Part shown: piece after piece, positions 10,823 through 22,820 of the stretch
How positions within the stretch are numbered: the first letter of the stretch is position 1
Layout of the letters: each line of letters begins with the position of its first letter
DNA from: Conus ventricosus
Taxonomy: Eukaryota; Mollusca; Gastropoda; Neogastropoda; Conidae
Direction: 5' to 3'
Assembly: GCA_018398815.1 (NCBI GenBank)
Contig: CM031610.1
Coordinates: 33,615,866-33,679,865, forward strand
DNA: 64,000 nt
Translations under genes and position numbers: made by a program
Notes under the pieces: generated by a model
Databases searched by the model: none
Told to the model about the DNA's origin: nothing
What the model saw: only the letters and a program-made list of their open reading frames with translations

Positions 10823-11812
10823 AGACCCTTCAGATTAGTTACCTGTCATTCTTTTAACATAGCAGTACCATTTGTATGTGAAAATCATGAAATTTATTTT
10901 CCATCACCTTATTGAAAGCAAAAGATTCATTTGAAATGATGGAGGAAGGGAAGGGGGTATTGTCTGGTATCTTTAGTCGCACCAGTGTGAGCTTGAGCTC
11001 ATTTCTGTTTTTTTTGGGGGGGTCTTGACTGACTACTCTGTGTTTTTGTTTCACATGATGCTCACTGTTACCATTTCTTTCTTTGGCTCTGGTAGGCTTT
11101 TGCTAGGATTTTAAAGCAGTGAGTGAGAATTCATGTAAATTGGGAGTGAGAGATAATCACTTAAAGAATATAAATGCTGTGCTTCGGGCTCATTCAGTAG
11201 GCCCTTGATTTTTATGCTTGACAAAAGTTTTACAAATAAACCGAAAATTTGCAATATGCTTATTGGGTGTTGGTGGTTTTTACTGTTCAATTCTTTTAAC
11301 TTGAGTTGCAGAGTCACTTTTTGGTGCATAGGAAATGCAAGAATCTTACTTGCAGTTACTTGTTCATCTATTTAATGATCAGTTCAGTTAAGTTCAGGGT
11401 TTATTTAATGTCTTTTCATCACTAGATGATGTCAGCCACTTTTTTTTTAAAGAAAAAGAAAAAAAAAAAACCCCTCCACACTCAACTGATCATCCATGTA
11501 AGTACTTTCAAACCCACATCTAATATATTGCATTTAAAAGTGTTTACAGATGGGTTGGTAATGGAATCCTCTGACAGTGGTTCTGGCTTTATAATACCAA
11601 CTTTAAATGTCAGGAAATTATGGGCAGAATGGTAGTGTTGAGGCATGTCTGGGTTTATTGCCTGTACAAAAGCCATGTCATACTTTAAAAGGACTTGACT
11701 GTATGCACAGTGAGGACAAAGGTGTGGAAATCTTCAGGTGTAATATACTGTATGGGGCCTTTTGGTGTCCACCACGGCTCCACCACCTACTGTAATGGAG
11801 AAGACGAACAGA
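10823..11812. other. A/T-rich sequence up to the first scaffold gap
   Basis: No gene or repeat family recognised. A short A-run lies at about 11,450-11,470. Confidence 0.6.
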
Positions 11813-12812
11813 NNNNNNNNNNNNNNNNNNNNNNNNNNNNNNNNNNNNNNNNNNNNNNNNNNNNNNNNNNNNNNNNNNNNNNNNNNNNNNNNNNNNNNNN
11901 NNNNNNNNNNNNNNNNNNNNNNNNNNNNNNNNNNNNNNNNNNNNNNNNNNNNNNNNNNNNNNNNNNNNNNNNNNNNNNNNNNNNNNNNNNNNNNNNNNNN
12001 NNNNNNNNNNNNNNNNNNNNNNNNNNNNNNNNNNNNNNNNNNNNNNNNNNNNNNNNNNNNNNNNNNNNNNNNNNNNNNNNNNNNNNNNNNNNNNNNNNNN
12101 NNNNNNNNNNNNNNNNNNNNNNNNNNNNNNNNNNNNNNNNNNNNNNNNNNNNNNNNNNNNNNNNNNNNNNNNNNNNNNNNNNNNNNNNNNNNNNNNNNNN
12201 NNNNNNNNNNNNNNNNNNNNNNNNNNNNNNNNNNNNNNNNNNNNNNNNNNNNNNNNNNNNNNNNNNNNNNNNNNNNNNNNNNNNNNNNNNNNNNNNNNNN
12301 NNNNNNNNNNNNNNNNNNNNNNNNNNNNNNNNNNNNNNNNNNNNNNNNNNNNNNNNNNNNNNNNNNNNNNNNNNNNNNNNNNNNNNNNNNNNNNNNNNNN
12401 NNNNNNNNNNNNNNNNNNNNNNNNNNNNNNNNNNNNNNNNNNNNNNNNNNNNNNNNNNNNNNNNNNNNNNNNNNNNNNNNNNNNNNNNNNNNNNNNNNNN
12501 NNNNNNNNNNNNNNNNNNNNNNNNNNNNNNNNNNNNNNNNNNNNNNNNNNNNNNNNNNNNNNNNNNNNNNNNNNNNNNNNNNNNNNNNNNNNNNNNNNNN
12601 NNNNNNNNNNNNNNNNNNNNNNNNNNNNNNNNNNNNNNNNNNNNNNNNNNNNNNNNNNNNNNNNNNNNNNNNNNNNNNNNNNNNNNNNNNNNNNNNNNNN
12701 NNNNNNNNNNNNNNNNNNNNNNNNNNNNNNNNNNNNNNNNNNNNNNNNNNNNNNNNNNNNNNNNNNNNNNNNNNNNNNNNNNNNNNNNNNNNNNNNNNNN
12801 NNNNNNNNNNNN
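11813..12812. other. Assembly gap of 1000 N
   Basis: Exactly 1000 undetermined bases, the fixed size used for gaps of unknown length. Open frames running through it are meaningless. Confidence 0.99.
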
Positions 12813-13505
12813 CTTTTGTGGGACTGGATTCCATTTCCCAGGTGGCGCTCGATGGCGTTCAGAAGTCAGGGTCGCACATCTGATGGAGTCACACTGACCT
12901 TCCTTGCGGTCGCCATCGCTCGGGTCTTGTTATTCAAATCGTGTCACAACGCGGTTCCAGAGATCCGCCATGATTTCAGCCACCACCTCCTCAGATGTGG
13001 GTTCCTTGTTGGCGAAGACCTGGTCAGTCAGCTCTGGGGCTGGCTCCTCCTCCTCTTTCCCGTCAAAGAAGATGCCTTCTTTCTGGCAGTCTCTTTATCC
13101 AGGCGCTTGGCAGCACTAAGGTTGGGAGGGACTCCTCTCTTTCCCGCAAGTCAAAGCCATCAAAGTCAGCTTGTCCAAAGAATTGACAGAACAAAAGGGT
13201 TAAACCTCAGCTTGACCTCCTCTGGGTTCACTCGCTCGTAGGTAAGCTCGGCCTCAGAGTGGGCTCTGACAGGAGCCGAAGCGGACTGACCCCCTTTCTG
13301 GGTCATGACCGTAAGTGCAATGGATTTGAGATTTTCCGTGGACTTGCGAGAGATCTTGTCTGGGGATTGTGGTTGACGTGGAATATCATGTTGCCCCCCC
13401 TCGCTGCTGATGGCATATATGTTGGCCTCTGGGTTGTTCTCGTTGTCACCATCTGACAAGGATACCCGCTTTGGGGTCATGGACATCACATGCTGGATGG
13501 AGATT
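12813..13505 (-). CDS. Unassigned coding exon(s), reaching the scaffold gap
   Basis: On the minus strand an acceptor (TGATTTCAG) at 13,506-13,514 is followed by an open frame beginning ISIQHVMSMTPKRVSLSDG and continuing through acidic, Ser-rich sequence to VNPEEVKLRFNPFV near 13,190. There the frame shifts, and in the next frames one reads GQADFDGFDLRE, RLDKETARKEGIFFDGKEEE and SEEVVAEIMADLWNRVVTRF, ending in a stop near 12,930. The composition is that of a real protein (charged, non-repetitive, G/C-rich against an A/T-rich background). The start codon phase matches the upstream micro-exon at 14,757-14,701. I do not recognise the family. It lies downstream of the inverted Dopey exons on the same strand and contig, so it could be a late Dopey exon, but nothing I can see proves that. 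Confidence 0.5.
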
Positions 13506-14700
13506 CTGAAATCATGAATGGGAAACAAAGATGTGAAAAAAAGAATGAACAGTTTCCTTTTCTTTCAGTTTCCATTTTTTCCAATCTGACCACCAGGACT
13601 TTTTACAATAAAAAAAAAAGTCTAGGCCACATCCAAATCTCTGAATGAAAGCCGTCTGTCCTGCAAAAAAAAGCGACAAACACAACAGAACAATTTACAA
13701 TAATAATGTAGCATATGTACTGACACGTCAACCATTCCATTTAATCCATCGTTCCCAGATTGTAAAAAAGGTTGAACAATAAATGATAAATACCCAATGC
13801 CACCAAACAAAACATAAAAAAAAGCCATGGGCAATCAAGACACTGACTAATCAGCAGGTGATCAAAGTCTGCGAATGACAACATTCTGGTTTTCATCACC
13901 TAGATATAACACAGGGTGAAAGCAAGAAATTTTCCCAATACTGAACTTTTTTAACGTTAGTCCAAACACAAATAATGGTAATAGTGGGCATAATACAAAA
14001 AAATAGATAAAGATTTCAGTTGCATTAACAATGCATTTAAAGTAAGAAACAGTACCCCAAAAATGTAGCAAGTAAACTACCATAAGAGTGTGCCAAAGAA
14101 AAAAACTTGAAAGGGTCCAGGGGAGGACATGTCTCTGGTGGGGTACAGGGGCAACTCCCAGTTGGGGGAGACAACTTTGACACCAGCACATTATGACATC
14201 AATAAGCTGTAAAAATGTATTAAAATGAAGTGATATTCATGGTCTTTTCTGCAATTTTCTACTAAAGACAATTCAATTAAGAGCCTCTTAAAATACTTTT
14301 TGTTCATTAGTTTCTGTGAACAAGAAATTGCCACAGAAAAGAGAACCTACTCAAATACAAAATGAAAAAAAGAGCTAAGAAAACACCAAATAAAAACAGA
14401 CATCACATCCATTATAAGCAACAACAAAAACAAAATCCACATAACTGAAGTGAAAAAGCAATGTCAACAGATCTGCTGCTTTTTCATCATCTCATTTTAA
14501 TGAGCCCTCAATGCACACAAATGATTTTCTCTGAACAGACAATTAAGTCTTTTGAAATATTTGTTTGTTGAAAGGTAAACATTTTTCAACTGGAGCAGAG
14601 ATTTCTTAAATCTCCAAAATTAAAATGCTAACAAACATTTTGACCAGAATATAAATAGACCTTTTTCTTCCAAATAAAAACAGTTAAAAAAAGTACTTAC
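13506..14700 (-). other. Putative intron between two unassigned exons
   Basis: A/T-rich non-coding sequence bounded by GTAAGT (complement at 14,695-14,700) and TTTCAG (complement at 13,506-13,511). It contains one copy of a short hAT-related segment, CACCAGCACATTATGACATC, near 14,180. Confidence 0.45.
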
Positions 14701-14757
14701 TTCTCTAAAGCTGGAAAAATTGTGGGCTGAGCTGAAGAGGATTTCCTATTATCATTT
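14701..14757 (-). CDS. 57-base micro-exon spliced to the unassigned exon at 13,505
   Basis: On the minus strand the sequence TTTTAATAG precedes, and GTAAGTAC follows, a 57-base open segment reading NDNRKSSSAQPTIFPALE plus two bases. Joined to the first base of the exon at 13,505 it gives an uninterrupted frame (ALEK|ISIQHVM). Consensus splice sites on both sides and phase agreement are the evidence. Protein identity unknown. Confidence 0.5.
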
Positions 14758-15016
14758 CTATTAAAAGAGTTTTGTTGCGTCCCTTTGTTCCCCGGGAATC
14801 CAGAGGCATAAATTAATTCCTTTTAAACAGTCAAGGGTAATATCAAAGAAGATTGAGTCCATCTTTTTCTCTCCTTAGCACCAGGACATTAACCAGAGCA
14901 CACCAGTCACTAGTTATCTTTTTTAGTTGACTAGTACTAGTAGTAGTCCATCCTTTGACCCTTTAGCACCAGCACATTAGGACATCAATAAGGGAAAGTC
15001 TTTGCCTAGCCTTTCT

Positions 15017-15283
15017 TTAACTTCTTTGACACCAGCACATTAGGACATCAATAAGGCTAACATCTCCTGAAGGCCATGAAAATTTTCTTGCGTTTGACTG
15101 ATTTTCAGAAAAACTACCAAGCAAAAAAGTCACGACTTCACCTTTGGCTTTCTGTTCATCAAGAAGCGAACAAAGAACATTCACAACTTTCGCATTTGCG
15201 TTGTTGGTGGCCTCATCAAGGGTTAAAGAGAAGAATGTCTTTTTCAGTGATTCCAGAAGCTCTTTCCTGAAACCCCTGGCCAC
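15017..15283 (-). pseudogene. hAT transposase middle-region fragment
   Basis: The minus strand encodes 88 codons including LKKTFFSLTLDEATNNANAK, VVNVLCSLLDEQK and VVTFLLGSF, resembling the segment of hAT transposases around the first catalytic Asp (FS-DE-T---------V---D---). It ends with SLIDVLMCWCQ. Three copies of the DNA for that last segment, the complement of CAGCACATTAGGACATCAAT, lie at about 14,180, 14,970 and 15,035, so this piece has been locally duplicated. Together with the 8.7-9.4 kb fragment it suggests one hAT family in this genome. Confidence 0.55.
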
Positions 15284-15298
15284 TCCATGGGTAAGTGG

Positions 15299-15700
15299 GG
15301 GCCGATAGCTCAGTTGGTAGAGCGCCGGACTCGTGATCCTGGGGTTGCGGGTTCGAATTTCGGTCTAGGGGGATTTTTCCCTCGGAGTTAACATTGGTTC
15401 TGACTCCATCCCCCATATAGTCGTTCGGATGGGACTATAAACCGAGGTCTAGTCTGTGTCACATGCACTAAAGACCATACACGACTCTAAAGATCCCGAT
15501 GCTCATGTCCTAAGACGGGTGAGTACCGGCTACACGAAAATACACAATGCATGCAACCTGTGTGCCAGAATAGTCTACTTGAAGACTGTGGGCACGGGGC
15601 AGGTTAAACATCCCCATCTGGAAGAAGAAGTGTGTACGCTGTTGCCGTTCTTGACAGGGACAAAGAGTCTAGCACTTTGGGATCTTCTGCTAGAGTTTTT
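15299..15700 (+). mobile_element. tRNA-derived SINE (family A)
   Basis: The head reads like a tRNA: GGCCGATAGCTCAGTTGG (A box), an anticodon-like arm, then GGGTTCGAATT (B box), with a near-complete acceptor pairing. It is followed by a body (TTAACATTGGTTCTGACTCC, then an ACTATAAACCGAGGTCTAG block) shared with the element at 62,018. The shared non-tRNA body shows that this is a SINE rather than a functional tRNA gene. The distal part (TGCCAGAATAGTCTACTTGA) also matches the second copy (TGTCAGAATAATTAACTTGA). RNA polymerase III would transcribe it from the internal boxes. Confidence 0.8.
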
Positions 15701-16699
15701 ACAAAACTCAATGAGTGCTGGTGCCAAAGAAAACGGAAGGCAATGCTCTGCTAGAAATGCGCACGTGCGTATTTTGAGGTCAGTGATACGGTCCGTCTTC
15801 GGGAGACATGCGATAACTGGTTTGGCTGTTGGAAGTTTGTTGTGTGGGCCTGTGCATCAAGTCTTTGAAAATGCTGAGGATCACTGGCATGGGCCAAAAA
15901 CAATTTTTTCCGTTTGATTTGAACACCAACCGCTTTGAACACAAGTTACACCATCCCACCCCGGGCCTCGTCGTTTTTCTTGACCAGAGACTGAACTTTC
16001 GTTTTACACTGTTTCTTCTTGCAACCATTCACTCGCCATTTTTTTTTTATCTTTGTCAATCTGCGAGTTTCGCATCATCTGAAAGGGAACTTCTTTTTTG
16101 ACTTTCCTAACCACTCACAAACACTGAAACCGCAATACACTGTATCAAGTTCTTTTCCTTTAAAGGGCAAAGCACAAAAACTTGATTCAAGATGGGGGAC
16201 TTTGGAAACAAAATTTTCATTTTTGGCGGTAAAAAATGTTGATGGGGAACGGATGGGTATGCAACACTTGCAATAAGGTTTTTTTTTGTTGTTTTTTGCT
16301 GGGGGAAATTTTCCGTTTAAAAGGAAAAAATTTCATCCCCCCAAAACAAAAGAGGGAAAAAAAAAAAGATACAATTTTTTAAATTGCAACAAAAAGAAAA
16401 TAAAATACTTTCCAAAAAAAGACAGGAACAAAGGAAAAAAACACAAAGAAAATCCCTCTCTGTTTTTAAATTTCCCCAAATGACAATCACTTTACTGCCT
16501 TTGAAAACATTTTAAAAGAAAATACAAGACGTTTCAGAAAGAGTTAGGGAACTAAAAAAATTCACCACAACTGTATTATCATTAAAAGGGGGGGGGGTTT
16601 TTTTTTTCCTACTTACTTCCTGCCAGCTCAGAACAAGCCCCATCCCCCCACAATTCCAGAATAAACAATTAAAATACTCTCCGGTATCTATCTGATGCA

Positions 16700-16746
16700 C
16701 AAGAGTGTGTGTGTGTGGTGTGTGTTGGTGTGTGTGTGTTGGGGGG
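16700..16746. repeat. GT-rich microsatellite
   Basis: Interrupted (GT)n followed by a G-run, within the low-quality zone. Confidence 0.8.
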
Positions 16747-17231
16747 GGTTGGTTGTGCGTGCGGCTGCGTGGTGCTGCTGCGTGCGTCGGTGTGATTACA
16801 CAACAATACGCTTGCCGAACTGTGCACATATAATAACAAGATGTCAAAAACACACAAAACTCTAGCCCTAAGCCAAATTTTTATCACGATACGTAAGACG
16901 AGGATAGACGCCCCACCTGGCTGTGTCTGGGGAAGCAAAGAGGGAGGACATTTTGGGAGCACCCGACGATTCTCCCCCTGCACCCCCTGAGTCAGCCGGT
17001 GATGGTCAGCGACTTGGCCCCTGCTTTCCCCCTTCGGGGCTGTCCAGCCCACAAAATGGCCCCTCACAGTGCCGGACACGGGGCTGCGTGGATCACTCAA
17101 ACAAAGCAGCTTCCAGAAATCCTTTCAAATTTGGTCCGGGGGAAGGGTCATACATAAGTCCAGCAAGGGGAAATTTTTTTCCAAATTCCCACGGCAATTC
17201 CCCTCCCCTTTTTTTTCTCTTTTCCTTCTTT

Positions 17232-17233
17232 TT

Positions 17234-17264
<31 letters not shown>
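17232..17264. repeat. Poly-C tract
   Basis: About 29 consecutive C. The length is unreliable. Confidence 0.85.
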
Positions 17265-17267
<3 letters not shown>

Positions 17268-17889
17268 CTTCTTCTGCCCCACACCCCAAAAGACAGCGTT
17301 TTAAAGGGCGGGTTCACTGCATTGGAATGTAGACATTTTTTTGTCACAGCTATTTGTCTGTCTAAAATATGAACTGCTCCCCACGACTGCCCCCAAGAAA
17401 CCCCCAAATTCCAACACCCCCCCCCCTATCTGCATATTGCCACATACTGCAGTAGCACCACAACTTTTTTTTTTCCCCTGCTTGTATGTCTGCAATTTTT
17501 TTGTTTTGAAATACACTTTCGATAAAATTTTTACCCGGGGGTTACCCAAATTTGACCCTGATTTTTTTATGTGCTTTAAAACAGAGTTGTACATAACCTA
17601 AACATTATTTCCCTCTGAAAGACTAGAACTAAAGGCTAGCAAGAAAAGGGGGGGGAAATAAACACTACCTTAAAATGCATGGACATGAGACCGCTGCTTC
17701 CTAGCCCCCTACCTTTCAAAAGTAGGCCTTGCTGCCAAAGACATTCAGCTTTCATTTTTCGTTCATGTCCCAAAAGCACAGAGAACTTTTAAATGCACAG
17801 TCGATTGTCTGAAAACACACACAATGAAAAGGCAGAAAAATTTGAAAACCATCAATAATCACAAAAATTTTTTTTTTAAATACATTTTG

Positions 17890-18125
17890 GGGGGTTGGGC
17901 GTGATGTGTGTGGGTGGGTGTGTGTGTGTGTTGTTTGTGTGTTGCGTGCGGGGTGGGGTCATGCGTGGGCGTGCGTGCATGCTGCATGCATGCGTGCGCG
18001 TGTTTGTGTGTGTAAATAAAGAGAGAGAGAGAGAAAAGAGAGAGAGAGAGAGAAGAGAGAAGAGAGAGAGAGAGAGAGAGAAGAGAGAGAGAGAAGAGAG
18101 CATGCATGCGTGCGTGCTGCGTGTG
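17890..18125. repeat. Compound (GT)n / (GA)n microsatellite
   Basis: Interrupted GT repeat to about 18,015, then AGAGAG blocks to about 18,100, closing with GCATGCATGCGTGCGTGC. Confidence 0.9.
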
Positions 18126-19289
18126 TGCATCATAAATCAAAATTTTTAAAAAAACAAAAAAACAGTTGGTAGCTGACAAATTTTGCCATGAGGCCACAAA
18201 ACCAACACAAAACCCAAAAAAACAAACCGCACAAAATAAGACACAGCTCTCTGTGCAATTGCCCTTCACCTGTCTTTACGATGAAAGCCCTTCCCATCGT
18301 CTTACATTCCAGGCCCAGGGGGTGACCTGGTTCACATGTAGAAAAAGCTCCGCGTGCGGTGGTGGTACTCAGTGTTTTCTGTGCCCAGGTGCGCCACAGC
18401 TCCCGGGGAATTTCCTGTACACAAGGGTTTAAGCATTTTTTACTCACTGTGCACTATAACAAACAAAAGTGGGGAAAAGGTAAGGAAAAAGGGGGAAAAG
18501 TTGCAGAGGGCCTGAGGGAATACTGTCATCTCACTGTTTTCTTAAAACATTTTAAAAAGCCTCCCCCAGCTCCATCTTTTTACCCTAAAGGGAAACAACC
18601 CCGTGGGAAAAACTTTTCTCACTTTCATTAATTTGACAGGCTTTGATTAGTTTTTGACCCGAAAACTAAATGACAATACCGTGCCCAACAGTCACAAACA
18701 AACAATTTTCCAGTGATCAGCAATAACTTTTTGTTACTGACTTATTGAGACCGCACTAGTCAATGTATCCGTCTCAGATGTCCAGAAGTCACCATCTGAG
18801 AATGAACCGGTTTGAGAATAAAATGCCTCTGGTTTTTCAAAAAAAACAAAAAAACCCTCCACATGCAAACTCTCACCCCTTCCATTCCCTGCCACCTCCA
18901 TTACCACTTTCATGCCTGAATAAATGATCAGCCATTATAATCCACCTATTTCAAATAATCTTTAATTTTTTTTTTTTTGTTTTTTTAATAAAGTAACAGT
19001 ATACACTAATCAAATGGTGGGGGGGATTGTTGGCTCAAATCGATCAATCTGATTCCTATTCTTAATTTTATTAAATTATTTTTGCATATTATCTCATTCA
19101 TTGCCATCTCAAGCTTCAAAGGGTAGGAAAAAAAGCATATGCATATGAAACCCACTTGCTAAAAACATCATATGAATCAACTTGCTAGGGTTTCTTTTTT
19201 TGGAAAAACCAAAGACTTGTTTTTTGTTTATAATTGGCTTAATGCTCTTTTTTTAAGATCATGACCACTGTACTTTGTATCATGCAGAT

Positions 19290-19393
19290 ATAGTGGTGTG
19301 TGTGTTCGTTCGTTCTTCTGTTTAAGTCTGTAAACGACGTTGTGTGTTTTGTGTGTGTGTTGTGTTGTGTTGTTGTGTGTGTAGAGAGAGAGA

Positions 19394-19442
<49 letters not shown>

Positions 19443-19670
19443 GTGAGTGAGTGTTGTGTGTGGTGTGTGGTGTTTTGGGTGTGTGTGTGTGTGTGTGTGT
19501 GGTGTGTGTGTGTGTGGTGTTTTGTGTGTTTTGGTGTTTTCCACGTCCCTGTTTAAAAATCTGTTATTAGTGTGCATACGCATGTCATGTACTTGCGTGG
19601 TGGTGTGTTTGTGTGTGTTGTGTGTGTGTGTGTGTGTGTTTGTTGTGTGGTGTGGTGTGTGTGTGTGGTT
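19290..19670. repeat. Compound (GT)n / (GA)n microsatellite
   Basis: GT-rich, then GA-rich (19,380-19,440), then GT-rich again to 19,670, with T-run interruptions. Confidence 0.9.
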
Positions 19671-20516
19671 TTATGCATTTCTGCCCCTTTCCCCCAATTT
19701 AATGTTAAAAGATTCACAGTCTGAATCAAATGATTTCTTTAAAAGGGCATAATTAAAGATACAAATTGTAAAAACTTTGCAAAAAAACCCTTAACAACTG
19801 AAGGTTGTGCGAAAACAAAAAAAAAGATTTAGAAGCAAATTTCCAATGACTTGCCACAAATACAAAAAACCTGATCCTGGTAATAGGGGTGTTAAAAGGG
19901 GAACCAAAAGCATAAGGATGAACTGAGAACTTTTCTGACTACAAAAACGAACAAAAACTTTTGTTAAAACAAATTTTTTTAAAAAAAATCCCTTTTTTGT
20001 TCTTTTTTTTTTTTTTTAAACATACCCAACAAATCAACAGGCAAACTAAACACACACACATACAGCACCATGCACACCACCACACACACACACACCACAA
20101 CACACACACCACACTTTTCCCCTCTCTCTCTATATAATAAATTATAAACAAAAACAAATTTCTTGCCCATAAATATGGTATTGTCATTGATGTGCGTAAT
20201 GGCGAGGCAGCAGCGCGGCAAGATGACGACCGACACACGACCTTCACTGATCGATGTCCGTCCGTGTCCTTCGACTTTTCTGTGTCCGACTGCCCCGACT
20301 GTGTCGGGGATGATGAGATGGGCATGGTTGCTTGGCGCTGGTTTGGGGGGGAAGCTTTGCAAAAGCAACTTCTGTGAGGAACCCCTTAGCCAAGGAGGTA
20401 AAGCACCCCGCTTCTGCACAGCACGAGAGACGCAGATCTTTATTATTTGTTTCATTTTTTAGTACTCAGCATTAGGTTTTTAGGGGTGTGTTGTATGCCC
20501 CGCGCGCGGGTGTGGT

Positions 20517-20620
20517 GTTTTGGTGGTGGGGGGGTGTGGGGGTGTGTGTGTGTGTGTGTGTGCATTGCCTATCCCAGGGGCACGGGGGGGGGTTCCCCGG
20601 GGGTTCCGGGAAACCCCCCC

Positions 20621-20655
<35 letters not shown>
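20517..20655. repeat. (GT)n, G/C runs and poly-A
   Basis: GT repeat to about 20,563, a G/C-run stretch, then about 33 A. Confidence 0.85.
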
Positions 20656-20658
<3 letters not shown>

Positions 20659-22259
20659 CACTTTAAAATTTCTTTTTTAAAAAAGAAAAACCCCCCAATT
20701 TAAAACTCTCAAAAAAAAAAGAAATAAATTAAAACAGTTAACACTTTTAACAAATCTTATTTTCTGCCCCCCCCTCGCGATATCGTGCGGGATGCTGATT
20801 CTTTTGAAAGTATGGGTGGAAAGGTAATCTTTCAAAAAAGGGCAGACTTACTTCCCCTTGCGCTTCTTTGTTTCAGCGCGAATCGCGAAGAGAAAAACTG
20901 GTGGACTTTGTAGCACCCATGGTAAAAAGGCATCATCTTTCGGACTTTCGCTGCCAGTCCAAGGGGGGTATGCGGGCAATAACCGGGGAAGACAACTTTT
21001 GATGTTTTTTTCTTTTTTTTATTTCCCCCAATTTTTACTTTTAAAAGGGGCCTAAATTTGGCCATTGCTTTTAACCTTGAATATGAGTGCCCCCCCTTGT
21101 TGAAAAAATTTGCTCCGGGGGCCCAACAGTCTGAGCGACTATTTTTTGTTATTTTTTTTATTTTTTTAACATGCGGGGCTGGGACCTACTCTTTTTTTGA
21201 GTAAACCCATATTTTGGGAAGAAAAAAAGAAAAAAGGGGGACTGACACTGCGCAAAGCGGGGGGCCCTGCTCCATGAAAATCTCCGAAGTTGATTCCTGT
21301 TTGGGCTTTTGTTGTGACCCGAGGGTGCCTCCATACCTCCACCTCTGAGTGTGAAACTCCAAAAGGTGCACGGACATTGCGGATGCTTTTCGCAATAACC
21401 AATTCCGCCAGCCCCCGGGAACGGGAAAAAAAATTTCGATGATGTTTTCACGCTTTTTGGGTTCCTTGAACCCCGAAGGGCCCAGAACTTTGACACCACA
21501 CCAAGTCCCCCGGCAAAATGCTAGGCAGCTCCTGGGGGAAAAACCATCCTGCAAAAAGCCTGTTTTTTTCCGGACACGTTGCTGTCCCATTCTTGGACTA
21601 TCTGGTCACTCAGATGAACGATCGTTTTCAAGAAGCGAGCTTGCCCAGGCCACTTCCTGTTTCCGGGGAAAATTTGGGTTCCTACCGGGGCCCTTCTGGG
21701 TTCCAGACGGTGTAAAGCACTTGCGTACTGTGGCCCCCAGCCCCTTCCCCTGACCAAGTGTCTGGCTGCTGAGCTTCACCAGGGCCCAATGGAGAAATTT
21801 TAACCACCCACAAACTTTCCCCCCCATTTGAGAGCAGCTTTGGGCCGTGATAGGGACAAAACCCCCAACATCCACATGATGCTAAAACTGTTTTTGCACT
21901 TTCCCAAATTTAAACCACAGCTGAATGGAGGGGACCTTTTCGGGCTGAGGTCGTCAAAAACTACACGCGCACATCAAGGGGACGGGCCGCAAATGGTCTT
22001 GCGCTATGAGGGTCCATCGGACATACCCATTGAATTGAAGACTGTGGACTCCTAGCTACAAAGTAAGGTCCTATTCGTTGCGCCAAAAAAAATTTCCTGA
22101 AACAGGGACAACTAAAATGCCCCTCCTGTCCCTTCAGTAAACCCTATGTAAGAAATTTTTATGTTTTTCGTTGATCACAGTCCTTTCTGAAAAAATGTCC
22201 AACATTTTTGTGTTCAGTTTCATATAAAAGACACCGGAACCCCTCCAAAGCACCTAGAA

Positions 22260-22410
22260 AGTAAAAATATTTTCACTTCGGGGGGGTTTTGCCCCCAGAC
22301 CCCCCACGGGGTCTTTGCCCTACCCCCCCGGGGGCCGGGCGGCCCCGGGACCCCTCCCCCCATTTTGGAAACCCCCCCCCCTTTAAAAATATCCGCCCCT
22401 GTATACGTGT
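22260..22410 (-). mobile_element. Small non-autonomous element, left-arm copy
   Basis: The minus-strand equivalent of 63,740-63,890. Its end reads as the complement of ATACAGGGGCGGAT, and the interior is made of repeated GGGGTC/GGGGGCAAAG-like blocks. CAGGGGCGGAT-type ends are typical of hAT-derived miniature elements, and that assignment is inferred from the end alone. Confidence 0.4.
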
Positions 22411-22609
22411 GTGCATTTGCAAATGCATACGCATGTGTGAAAAAAGAAAGAGACACAGCGGTGTGTAACGTGTTTTGTGCACTCACACTCACACTTGTAC
22501 ATGTCTAAAAACTTTTCTTTTCACACAGATTTGAGAAGACTATTTTTCACAAACATTGTGGGATACTATGAAAATGATCGATCACTACACTACTGGGACA
22601 CAAACACGA

Positions 22610-22820
22610 CACAGACAAAACGCAGCCAAAAACACACACAAACATACACACACAAACACATATACTCTCACTACTGCAAACACAGACGCACAGAAGAGAA
22701 CACAGAGAGAGAGAGAAAAAAAGAGAGGAGACGCAAGAGAGGAAAGGGGGAGGAGAGAAGGAGTGGGGAAACAAGAGAGAGAAAAGGAAAGAGAGAGGGA
22801 AGACTAGAGAGAGAAAGCAA
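22610..22820. repeat. (CA)n / (GA)n low-complexity tract, left-arm copy
   Basis: ACACAAACACA-type repeat followed by GAGAGA-rich sequence; inverted counterpart of 63,300-63,540. Confidence 0.85.

Larger units (their letters stand above)
15950..22190 (-). other. Downstream part of the inverted contig; possible degraded exons only
   Basis: If the contig is the inverted Dopey locus, its minus strand here should carry further downstream exons. G/C-richer, exon-like islands occur at about 21,250-21,880, 20,165-20,400 (reading SSSPTQSGQSDTEKSKDTDG), 18,250-18,430 and 16,870-17,100, each within A/T-rich sequence. The frames are too broken to assign any of them to Dopey, and none is annotated as a gene. 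Confidence 0.35.

Noticed and set aside
11695..12897. Open frames of 360-400 codons across the first N gap
   Set aside because: They consist almost wholly of undetermined bases; the same applies to the frames across 29,983-31,280.
15299..15375. Functional tRNA gene
   Set aside because: The head can fold nearly like a tRNA, but the downstream body is shared with another copy, so it is a SINE.
21158..21875. Further Dopey exon in the inverted contig
   Set aside because: G/C-rich and exon-like, and in the expected order, but frames are too broken to show any conserved Dopey block; left as a possibility only.
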